A stretch of DNA of 64,000 nt from Polyangium sp. y55x31 (lineage in GTDB: Bacteria; Myxococcota_A; Polyangia; Polyangiales; Polyangiaceae): assembly GCF_029946505.1 (NCBI RefSeq), contig NZ_JARZHG010000008.1, positions 62,001 through 126,000 of the forward strand. The letters run 5' to 3'. Numbering within the stretch: the first letter of the stretch is position 1; the number at the start of each line of letters is the position of its first letter. This document shows, in pieces, positions 36,870 to 46,130 of this stretch. The notes beneath the pieces are model-generated. The model ran no database searches, was not told where the DNA came from, and saw nothing but the letters and a program-made list of their open reading frames with translations. The position numbers and the translations under genes were made by a program.

Positions 36870-37374
36870 GGGGCGAGGCACCATGCAAGACGAAGCGGGC
36901 GTCGGGCCCTTCGGGGGGTGGTGATCCGCAGCATCGAGCGTGTGATCTGCCCGGGAGGGTGCCGGGGAGCGCTCGGCGATGCGGGCGGTGAGGCTTCCGA
37001 GGGGTCGATTGGTGCTTCGTCGAGCGAGGATCGATGGTCCGGCAGGCTCTTTCGGCGCTCGTCGTTGCGGCGATCGAGGCTCGGGGGGCTCGCTCGACGC
37101 TCCGGCTTGCGAGGATCGTGGCCCGGCGGGGCTCGGGGGCCGGAACGGGGAGCGGCGGAAGGTACCTCGGAGGTGCCGAGGCGCGCATGGCGGAGCGGCG
37201 GCCGACCCTCGGGGGGTCACGTTCACCGCTCGACGTTGCGTTGCTCGACCCTGCGGGGGCGACTTTGGACGCAATCGGGAGCGTGGCGGGGGGGTTCCGG
37301 GGGGACGGGGGTGGGTGGGGTTGGGTGGAGTGGGGGGTGCCTTCCGAGACCAGGCGCGTACACAGGTCTGTATT
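36870..37374. other. 505-bp region without a convincing gene; contains a G-run block
   Basis: The TetR gene (plus) and the small immunity-type gene (minus) point toward each other across this stretch. Open frames on both strands are low-complexity Arg/Gly or Pro/Ala translations without family traits. Imperfect repeats of GAGGATCG...GGCTC type occur at about 37025-37140. A dense G-rich block is at 37288-37337. I see no terminator with a T-run. Confidence 0.5.
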
Positions 37375-37650
37375 TCAGGCGGGTTCTCGCGTCCATTCAC
37401 CTCCTACGGCGCCGCGAAAAGCGACCCACCCCAACGGGAGATCGGCCACTTCAACCACGCTCGGATCCGTCGCGAGGATCTCGCGCACGTGGACGATGCG
37501 CCCGTCCGCAGGGTCGCTGGTCGTCCCACACAAAAACTGCCAGCCCCCGTCATCGGCATCGTGGGAAACCAGCAAGATGGGGGCGCCCGCGAGGACTGCA
37601 GAAGTGGTGACGACTGCAACGTTCCCCTCCTCTGCTTGAAACGGCTTCAC
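37375..37650 (-). CDS. Imm33/DUF2185-like small protein (putative immunity protein)
   Basis: A 91-residue protein starting at a GTG that overlaps the stop of the gene before it (GTGA), so translation is coupled. The pattern VSHDADDGGWQFLCG, then HVREILATDPSVVEVADLPLGW and a Trp near the end, resembles DUF2185/Imm33 proteins found beside polymorphic toxins. Family membership rests on remembered motif spacing, not on a search. It is third in a set with a nuclease toxin remnant and a DUF2251-like gene, which supports a protective role. Its base composition is less GC-biased than that of distant neighbours. Confidence 0.65.
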   Translation of the reverse strand: MKPFQAEEGNVAVVTTSAVLAGAPILLVSHDADDGGWQFLCGTTSDPADGRIVHVREILATDPSVVEVADLPLGWVAFRGAVGGEWTREPA

Positions 37651-37979
37651 TTGTTGCTCTTCTTGGGCGTCGCGGTCTGCGGTTCATTTCGAGGAGCTCC
37701 ACGCAGCTTGGCCATGTTCGTCGTGTCGAACGACGCCCGCAGTTGGCCACGAATGGCCAGGCCAACGCGTGTCTCGCCTTGGTCCCACGCGATCACGATA
37801 TCCGAAACTGCAAAATCGGCCTCGCCGGATAGCACATGAATGGCATCGAGGACTCGTGCCTCGCCGGTGGCCCCCGTGGCGTACAGGTAGAAGTAGCCCG
37901 TCTCCCCGTCGTACTCGAATACGCCCGCGAGATCGCCTGCGGATCGAACGCAGCTCTCGAAGATCTCTTCCGTTGCCAT
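37647..37979 (-). CDS. DUF2251-like small protein (putative immunity protein)
   Basis: 110 residues from the ATG at 37979. Its ribosome site (AGGAGA) overlaps the stop codon of the preceding toxin remnant. The sequence VFEYDGETGYFYLYAT ... VLDAIHVLSG ... VIAWDQGETRVGLAIRGQLRASFD fits the DUF2251 pattern. It ends in a basic tail. The position directly after an LHH nuclease domain is where cognate immunity proteins usually sit. The direct role is inferred. It is coupled to the next small gene by a GTGA overlap. Confidence 0.7.
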   Translation of the reverse strand: MATEEIFESCVRSAGDLAGVFEYDGETGYFYLYATGATGEARVLDAIHVLSGEADFAVSDIVIAWDQGETRVGLAIRGQLRASFDTTNMAKLRGAPRNEPQTATPKKSNK

Positions 37980-37988
37980 GATGCTCTC

Positions 37989-38485
37989 CTACGGATGGTT
38001 TTTCTTGTAGTTTTTTCCTAGTCGGTGCTCCGTTCTGCTCATGGGGCGCAACCCTCCTTCGGGTGTCTTGTCGACGTGGTGCAGCTCCATGGGTTTACCG
38101 TCTGGACCGGTGGGAGCACGACCATTACGCATCTTTTCGAGGTTTTCCGGGCTATACTTGCCAGGGTTGTTCTTCGCCTCTGCTTTCCAAAATGCCTCGC
38201 GTTGCGCCTTGAATGCATTTCGATCTGGGAGGCGGGCCGCGTCGTCGTCTTGACCGTCGTCGTCTTCGCGCCGCCTGCCGAAGGTGCCTTCCCTCCGCTT
38301 GACAACGACTGCCCGCTATGCGTCTCGGCGGGCTTCTTCTTGTCCTTCGGAACGAAGTTCGGATGCCGGGCATGGCAGAGGCCCTGGAGGCACTCCCTGG
38401 CTCGGTCCTCCGCGAGCGCGGAGGTATCCGCCGGGCTGAGCCCCCAGTCCTCATACTCCCGCGCCGCCTCCTCGGACAACCTCAC
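37989..38485 (-). pseudogene. LHH-type (HNH/EndoVII superfamily) nuclease toxin, frameshifted and 5'-truncated
   Basis: Two frames together make one protein. The upstream frame (visible from a GTG at 38485; coding bias continues to about 38600 without a start) reads LSEEAAREYEDWGLSPADTS and stays open to 38039. The downstream frame, open from 38315 to a stop at 37989-37991, has no start codon before the conserved part. It reads DRNAFKAQREAFWKAEAKNN, then KYSPENLEKMRNG, then GPDGKPMELHHVDKTPEGG and MSRTEHRLGKNYKKNHP. The MELHHV core with a later EHR is the LHH nuclease signature. A -1 shift (one missing base), probably near the ACG-repeat segment at 38235-38265, joins the frames. No export domain is visible. 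It is probably a degraded polymorphic-toxin C-terminus; sequencing error or programmed shifting are alternatives. Confidence 0.72.
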
Positions 38486-38619
38486 CAGCGCGGGCGGCTC
38501 GATCTCCCTGGGCTGATTGTCCGCGACGACCTGCTCCGTGCGGCCCCGGTGGACGAGGCCCCTCGTGCAGATCCGCGCGCCCGTGCTGCCACGCCTTCGC
38601 GTCTGGCCCGGCTCTGCGT

Positions 38620-39231
38620 ATGCCGTGCACCTGTGCGCCTCGACGCGCCTCTCCAGCCCTGCAAGATGCCCTCGGTCCGGAGCCGACGACGAGCGAAATC
38701 AAGCCCATCGACAAGCTGGAGGACAATGCCATCGCGGCGCTGCTCCTGATCCTCGCAGGATGGTCGCGGGTGCGTGGCCAATTCGAGCTCGGGGACGTCG
38801 CCGCGGAGCTCGGCGCGCACCTCGGCGTCGAGGAGGGCCTAGGCTTCATCAACATGCGGCCGCGGGACGAGTATGGTGTCGTCGACACGAAGCTGAAGAC
38901 GATCACGCGGGAGAACCTCGAGCCGAAGCTCGCGCAGATCGGCCTCGCCCCACTGCTCCACCACCTGCGCGAGGTGCACGAGCAATACGGGAAGGCGCTC
39001 GGCATGGTCCATTCCGTGCCCGCGGAGGAGCGCGCGGTCGTACGCCCGCGGCTCGACGCGCTCACGGATTCGCTGCGGCATTACGTGGCCGCCGTGCTGG
39101 GCTCGGTTCAGCGGAAGAAGCCGGCGACGAAGGAGCTCGCGGACGCGCTCCTGCACCCGCTCACGACGTGGCAGGCGGCTCCGGCAAAGAGGACGGCCAA
39201 GACGGACGGCGAGGGCAACGATCAGGGGTGA
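38620..39231 (+). CDS. Unrecognised protein, start uncertain
   Basis: 203 residues from the ATG at 38620, though clear coding character begins only near 38660 (ALGPEPTTSEIKPIDKLEDN). The body is helical and well formed (AIAALLLILAGWSRVRGQFE, LGVEEGLGFINMRPRDEYGV, TKLKTITRENLEPKLAQIGL), with a charged C-terminus. I recognise no domain. It starts head to head with, and partly over, the 5' side of the broken toxin gene, so its own 5' end may have been reshaped by the same event. It is convergent with thiC, 40 bp apart. Confidence 0.6.
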   Translation: MPCTCAPRRASPALQDALGPEPTTSEIKPIDKLEDNAIAALLLILAGWSRVRGQFELGDVAAELGAHLGVEEGLGFINMRPRDEYGVVDTKLKTITRENLEPKLAQIGLAPLLHHLREVHEQYGKALGMVHSVPAEERAVVRPRLDALTDSLRHYVAAVLGSVQRKKPATKELADALLHPLTTWQAAPAKRTAKTDGEGNDQG

Positions 39232-39271
39232 AGGGGCGCCCCCCTCACCCCTCCCCTCCCCCATTCGAGCC

Positions 39272-41248
<1,977 letters not shown>

Positions 41249-41366
41249 CGAGCCGTGGGTCTGGTCGAACCTGGGCGCGGCGTCAACGGCCGAACGACAC
41301 GCACGGGCTCGCGTGGCCCTTCGGCTTGACGTCCTCGGCGGCCCGTGGTCCGCTCGCCCGCCTGCC

Positions 41367-41852
41367 ATGCACCCCAATCAAGCTTTGATCGAGCAATTTT
41401 ATCGGGCGTTCCAGAAGCGCGACGCCGAGGGCATGATCGCCTGTTATCACCGGGACGTCACGTTCTCGGACTCGGTTTTCGTGGGCCTCGACGCGGCCGG
41501 GGCGCGCGCGATGTGGCGCATGCTCTGCGAGCGAGGAAAGGACCTCACGCTCGAATTCAGCGACGTGCGCGCCGATGATTCCACGGGAAGCGCGCACTGG
41601 GAGGCGCACTACTCGTTCTCGACCACGGGGAGGCACGTGCACAACGTGATCGACGCCTCGTTCGAGTTCAAGGACGGCAAGATCATCCGCCACACGGACC
41701 GATTCGACCTCTGGCGCTGGACGCGTATGGCGCTCGGGCCCGCGGGGATCCTGCTCGGATGGACGCCCTTCTTGCAGGGCAAGGTCCGCGCAATGGCGAA
41801 GAAGGGGCTCGCCGAGTACATGGAGAAGAACCCCGAGCGCGCGGGCGGCTGA
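41367..41852 (+). CDS. SnoaL/NTF2-like family protein
   Basis: About 161 residues from the ATG at 41367 (MHPNQALIEQFYRAFQKRDA), which begins exactly at the usual first helix of the fold. The pattern IACYHRDVTFSDSVF ... GSAHWEAHYSFSTTGRHVHN ... IIRHTDRFDLWRW is typical of the cone-shaped NTF2-like superfamily (steroid isomerase, SnoaL and ester-hydrolase relatives). The family binds small hydrophobic molecules or acts as an enzyme; specificity cannot be read here. It stands alone between the thiC leader and the lysyl oxidase gene. Confidence 0.9.
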   Translation: MHPNQALIEQFYRAFQKRDAEGMIACYHRDVTFSDSVFVGLDAAGARAMWRMLCERGKDLTLEFSDVRADDSTGSAHWEAHYSFSTTGRHVHNVIDASFEFKDGKIIRHTDRFDLWRWTRMALGPAGILLGWTPFLQGKVRAMAKKGLAEYMEKNPERAGG

Positions 41853-41987
41853 AGCTGCGACGCTTGCCATCGGAACCTCCCGCATCCCCCACATTTCGCG
41901 CGTGGCTCGCGCCGCGGGTCCGCTTATCATGCGAGCTTCGAGGGCCGCGCCCTCGACCCGTTCCGGACTCCAAAGGCGAGGCTTCGC

Positions 41988-44000
41988 ATGCGATATCGAC
42001 GGCTCATCCCGCTCTGCTTCCTCCCGGCCCTGCACCTGCTCGTTCCCGGCTGCTCGGACGACGTCTCCGAGTTCGCGATCGCAGACGCGGTCGTCACGAT
42101 CGACGCGCGCGCCAAGCCCGGCGGCGCCGTCAACGTCAAGGTCGACGCACGAAACAGCGGGCAAGCGACGTGGGTGCCCGGCGAGGTCACGCTCACGCTC
42201 CCGGAGGGGCAAGGCTTCGCGAGCGCGTCGCTCGCGCTCTCCGGCGAGGTGGATCCGGACGGCCGCGGCACGTTCACGGGCACGCTGACGGCGCCCGTGC
42301 GCACGGGCCTCTTCAAGCTGAACTTCAACGCACAATACGAGGGCGCGAGATTCGGCGAGCCGATCGTCTCGCCCGCGACGGAGCTCACGTGCAGCGACGG
42401 CGTTTACTGCAACGGCGCGGAGCGGCTCGTCGCGGGCCAGTGCGTGAGTGGGAAGGACCCGTGCGACGACGGCGCCGAATGCACGACGGACACGTGCGAC
42501 GAGGACAAGGACACCTGCAACCATACGCTCGGGCCGGGGTGTGCGTCCTGCACCTCGGATTGCACGCCCGACTGCACGGGCAAGGTCTGCGGCGACAACG
42601 GCTGCGGCGGGAGCTGCGGGAGCTGTCCCGCGGGCGAGGCGTGCGCGAACGCGACGAACGAGTGCAAACCCGCGAACCAGCCGGGTTCCTGCGCGTCGCC
42701 GCTCGACCTGCTCCCGGCGGGCACGGCGCTGCTCGGGGTTCATCACATCACGGGGGATACGACGAACGGCCTGCACGAGGTCGTGCCGACGTGCAACTCG
42801 ACGAGCACGGCGGTGGAGTCGGTCTACAAGTTCGAGCTGACGGAGAAGATGGGCATCGAGGCGCGTGTCTACGGCTACGATACGGTGCTCCACATCCGAA
42901 AAGAGAATCCGGCGACGCCCTCGAACGAATGCCTGGACGACAAACCCGCGGCGACCGTGGGCTGCAGCGACGACGCCGCGCCGCCCGGCGATTACGGCTC
43001 GCGCGTGGACGCGGCTCTCGATGTGGGGACGTATTACCTCATCGTCGACGGGTTCGACGCCTCCCAGTACGGCGCGTTCGACCTGCAGGTGAAGTTCACG
43101 GCGAACGGCTGCGTGCCGCATTGCGACGGCCTGTATTGCGGCACGGACGACGGCTGCGGCGGTGATTGCGGGACGTGCGACACGGGCTTCGCCTGCTCGG
43201 CCGAGGGCAAATGCCGACCCGACCCGTGCGTGCCGGATTGCAAGGACAAACAATGCGGCGACGACGGCTGCGGCGGGACGTGCGGCGCGTGCGCGGAGGG
43301 CTCGCTCTGCGTGCCGGCGACGTCGAAATGCCAGGTCTTCGCGAACTGCGACAACGAGGCGCCCGTGTGCGACCCGCCCTGCGGCGCGGGCGAGTTCTGC
43401 GGGACGGACTGCGGCTGCCACGCGGCGAACGAGCCGATGGCGGACCTCGTGATCGACGAGAAGCGGCTCGCCGAGGAGATCCTCTTCGACAAGCTCGACG
43501 TGAGCCCGAACTCGTGCGCGTTCATCGAGCAATGCGTGGGCGGGACGGGCGAGCGCAAGCTCCTCCGCTTCAGCGTGGAGGCGAAGAACCAGGGCATGGC
43601 GACGCTCACGGTGCCGCCGCCGGCGGAGCGGCCGGATCTGTTCCTGTTCTCGCCCTGCCACGGCCATTACCACTTCAACGGGTTCGCGACGTACGCGCTG
43701 CTCGACCAGAACGGCAAGGAGGTCGTGACCGGGCGCAAGCAGGCGTATTGCATGGAGGACACGCAGCAGATCGCCCTCGGCCCGAACGTGGGCTGCAACA
43801 AGATCTACACGTGCGAGGATCAGGGCATCCAGCGCGGATGGTCGGATCTCTACGGCAACACGCTCGATTGCCAGTGGCTCGACATCACGGACGTGCCGGC
43901 GGGTGAATACTTCATCCAGGTGAAGCTCAACCCGAGCCGAGAGTTCGAGGAGGTCAGCCTCGACAACAACACGGCCACGGTGCCGGTGACGATTCCGTAA
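41988..44000 (+). CDS. Lysyl oxidase-like lipoprotein with Cys-rich modules
   Basis: 670 residues. The signal peptide ends in a lipobox (LLVPGC). Residues 30-125 look like a CARDB/Ig-type beta domain. Two kinds of Cys-rich modules follow (CNGAERLVAGQCVSGKDPC; CGDNGCGGSCGSC repeats), plus a beta-domain around 230-360. From about 483 the chain matches lysyl oxidase: the copper-ligand cluster CHGHYHFNGFATYALLD, QAYCMED, then CEDQGIQRGWSDLYGNTLDCQW and GEYFIQVKLNP. Animal lysyl oxidases oxidise lysine amino groups to aldehydes with copper and a lysyl-tyrosyl quinone. Here the enzyme would act outside the cytoplasmic membrane. It is followed 5 bp later by a glycerophosphodiesterase gene. Confidence 0.9.
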   Translation: MRYRRLIPLCFLPALHLLVPGCSDDVSEFAIADAVVTIDARAKPGGAVNVKVDARNSGQATWVPGEVTLTLPEGQGFASASLALSGEVDPDGRGTFTGTLTAPVRTGLFKLNFNAQYEGARFGEPIVSPATELTCSDGVYCNGAERLVAGQCVSGKDPCDDGAECTTDTCDEDKDTCNHTLGPGCASCTSDCTPDCTGKVCGDNGCGGSCGSCPAGEACANATNECKPANQPGSCASPLDLLPAGTALLGVHHITGDTTNGLHEVVPTCNSTSTAVESVYKFELTEKMGIEARVYGYDTVLHIRKENPATPSNECLDDKPAATVGCSDDAAPPGDYGSRVDAALDVGTYYLIVDGFDASQYGAFDLQVKFTANGCVPHCDGLYCGTDDGCGGDCGTCDTGFACSAEGKCRPDPCVPDCKDKQCGDDGCGGTCGACAEGSLCVPATSKCQVFANCDNEAPVCDPPCGAGEFCGTDCGCHAANEPMADLVIDEKRLAEEILFDKLDVSPNSCAFIEQCVGGTGERKLLRFSVEAKNQGMATLTVPPPAERPDLFLFSPCHGHYHFNGFATYALLDQNGKEVVTGRKQAYCMEDTQQIALGPNVGCNKIYTCEDQGIQRGWSDLYGNTLDCQWLDITDVPAGEYFIQVKLNPSREFEEVSLDNNTATVPVTIP

Positions 44001-44005
44001 TCGCC

Positions 44006-44791
44006 ATGCATTACAAGGACGGCCCCCGCCCCCGCCTGTTCGCGCACCGCGGCGCCTCCGCCACGGCGCCCGAGAACACGCTGCCCGCCTTCGCCGCCGC
44101 GCTCGCGGCGGGGGCGGACCGCCTCGAGCTCGACGTACACCTCACCGCCGACGAGGAGGTGATCGTGCTGCACGACGACGACGTGGCGCGCACGACGGAC
44201 GGCGAGGGGCCGGCCGCGAAGAAACGTTTTTCCGAGGTTCGGGATCTCGACGCGGGATATCGGTTCCGGGATCCGGACGGCGCGTACCCCTTCCGGGGCC
44301 GCGGCATCCGGATCCCGACGCTCGCCGAGCTTTTGACGGCGCTGCCGGGCGTGCCGCTCAACATCGAGCTCAAGATGGACGAGGAGGCGCTGGTCTCCGC
44401 AGTGCAATGGGTGCTCGATCGGCACGACGCGCGGGAGCGGGTGCTCTTGACGGCGGAGCCCGGGTCCTTGATGGAGAAGATCCGGCGGCGCATCCCCGGC
44501 GTGCTGACGGGGATGAGTTTGCCCGAATCGCTGGAATTCCTCTGCAATGGGGGAAACCCGGGCTACGTGGCGCGGGGGTTCGCCTTGCAGGTGCCGACGA
44601 GCTTCTCGGGGATCCCGATCGTGACGCCGCATTTCGTGGAGGTCGCGCACACGTGTGGGCTCGAAGTGCACGCGTGGGTGATCAACGAGGAGGCCGAGAT
44701 GCGCGCGCTCCTCGCGATGGGCGTCGATGGGATCATGACCGACGATCCGGAGCTCGGCGCGCGGGTGTTCGGGCGCCGGGCGGGTGATTGA
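44006..44791 (+). CDS. Glycerophosphodiester phosphodiesterase
   Basis: A 261-residue cytoplasmic GDPD-family protein with a TIM-barrel pattern: FAHRGASATAPENTLPAF at the N-terminus (catalytic HRG and E), ELDVHLTADEEVIVLHDDDV for metal ligands, then NIELKMDEE and HAWVINEEAEMRALLAMGVD near the end. It hydrolyses glycerophosphodiesters to glycerol-3-phosphate and an alcohol. It has no signal peptide. It begins 5 bp after the lysyl oxidase gene, so the two are probably cotranscribed, although a functional link is not obvious. Confidence 0.95.
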   Translation: MHYKDGPRPRLFAHRGASATAPENTLPAFAAALAAGADRLELDVHLTADEEVIVLHDDDVARTTDGEGPAAKKRFSEVRDLDAGYRFRDPDGAYPFRGRGIRIPTLAELLTALPGVPLNIELKMDEEALVSAVQWVLDRHDARERVLLTAEPGSLMEKIRRRIPGVLTGMSLPESLEFLCNGGNPGYVARGFALQVPTSFSGIPIVTPHFVEVAHTCGLEVHAWVINEEAEMRALLAMGVDGIMTDDPELGARVFGRRAGD

Positions 44792-44882
44792 CGCCGGACG
44801 GACGGGCTCCATGTCCCGCCACAGACGGGGCTGCCTGCTCGGCCGCGGGGGTCGGGCCCGGCATTCCCGCGGGGGAATCATC

Positions 44883-45284
44883 ATGAAGATCCAGTGGCCC
44901 TTCGCCGCATTGCTGATCGCGGGCCTCTTCACGAGCGCGGCCGCCGACGCGGCTTGCACCAGGAATCCCTTCCAGATGGGCTGGGATGCCGCCAATCAGG
45001 CATGTCAGGACATCGCGCAGGGGTATACACCCATGCCTTGGGGCCATCGACGGGGAATGCACGGGGAGTTCATCCCGCTGCCGGAGCCGGAGCGGACGTG
45101 CACCTGGCAGGACGTCGTCGAATGCAAAAACGCGGCGGCCCAGTATCTCCGGCGATTCCAGAACCACGGCTGCGCTCGGCTCATCCGGCGCAATGCCCAG
45201 CTCACGAGCGCGCTCGGAAGGCCCATCGGCTCGGCCCAGCAGGTCTGGCGGACCTACGTCAACACGACCTGCAATCTGCCGTAA
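44883..45284 (+). CDS. Small secreted protein with six cysteines, unknown function
   Basis: About 133 residues. The ATG at 44883 gives a clear signal peptide (MKIQWPFAALLIAGLFTS, ending ADA). The mature part of about 110 residues has six Cys and several aromatic residues, consistent with three disulfides in the periplasm or medium. I do not recognise a family. It is convergent with the response-regulator gene, 10 bp away. Confidence 0.75.
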   Translation: MKIQWPFAALLIAGLFTSAAADAACTRNPFQMGWDAANQACQDIAQGYTPMPWGHRRGMHGEFIPLPEPERTCTWQDVVECKNAAAQYLRRFQNHGCARLIRRNAQLTSALGRPIGSAQQVWRTYVNTTCNLP

Positions 45285-45294
45285 CCGCGCGATT

Positions 45295-45975
45295 TCAGAA
45301 TTTTCCGCGCACCCAGCCCGTCGACGAGGTCATCGTCCGCTGCGAGTGGGGCGCCGCGTCCGGCGATCGTTGCGAGAGCGGCGCCGCGTCGAAGCTGCGT
45401 TGCGAGAGCGGCGCGGCGTCCGAGGTGCGCGAGGAGAGCGCGGCGGCGGACAAGGGCGGGAGCGACTGCGACGAGGTGCCGGAGAGGGGCGGGACCTCCG
45501 AGGGGCGCGTCATGCGCGGCGGGACGTCCGTGCGCGGGCCCGGCGGCGCCGTGCTCGGCCGGATGCTCTCCGGAGCGCGATCCCGCTTCTGCCACGTGCC
45601 ATTCAGATACTCTTCGATGCGCGAGGCGAGTTCGTCGCCGTCGTTCGTCTTCGGGATGAACCCCGACGCGCCCGTGCTCAAAACGAGGCTCTGGAGCTCC
45701 CGCGCCGGCCGGTCGGAGTGAAAAACGATCGGGCACGAGAGGATGCCCTTCTGGAGCGCCACCTCGACCAGCTTGCCCCCGTGCAGCGCCGGCATGTTCA
45801 CGTCCACGAGCACGAGATCCGGCTGCTCGCGCGCGACGGCGGCGCCGAAGCCGAACGGCGAGTCGAGCGTGATCACCTCGAAGCCACGAGATTGCAGGAG
45901 CAGCTTGACGAGCTCACGGCAAATCTCGCTGTCGTCGACCACGAGAATTCGTCGCTTCGTCGTGCTCGCGCTCAT
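45295..45975 (-). CDS. Single-domain response regulator with repetitive Ser/Pro-rich tail
   Basis: 226 residues. The REC domain (1-125) starts RRILVVDDSEICRELVKLLL and has the acceptor Asp in DLVLVDVNMPA and the Lys in GFIPKTNDG. There is no DNA-binding domain. Instead residues 130-226 form a low-complexity Ser/Pro/Arg tail that includes three near copies of a DAAPLSQRS unit. It lies 155 bp downstream of a CheA-like kinase gene on the same strand and is the natural candidate to receive its phosphate; that pairing is inferred. Confidence 0.9.
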   Translation of the reverse strand: MSASTTKRRILVVDDSEICRELVKLLLQSRGFEVITLDSPFGFGAAVAREQPDLVLVDVNMPALHGGKLVEVALQKGILSCPIVFHSDRPARELQSLVLSTGASGFIPKTNDGDELASRIEEYLNGTWQKRDRAPESIRPSTAPPGPRTDVPPRMTRPSEVPPLSGTSSQSLPPLSAAALSSRTSDAAPLSQRSFDAAPLSQRSPDAAPHSQRTMTSSTGWVRGKF

Positions 45976-46130
45976 GGATGGCCTCTCGCCGGACGAGGGG
46001 TGGTTCCTGCCCGAGCGTCATGCGCGGGCCATTGGCGGCATCGTATCGAGGAGCCGCTTCCACGGCAAGAAGGACGTAAACCCAGGGCACGATTCACGCG
46101 CGCGACGGAAAAACGGGGGTATGGACGGAG

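Noticed and set aside
36870-37374. Small open frames on both strands in the TetR/immunity-gene gap
   Set aside because: Translations are Arg/Gly- or Pro/Ala-rich with imperfect DNA repeats; no start site, domain or conserved pattern was seen.
38025-38516. Plus-strand open frame opposite the toxin remnant
   Set aside because: The minus strand carries the conserved nuclease motif and immunity gene order; the plus translation has no recognisable features.
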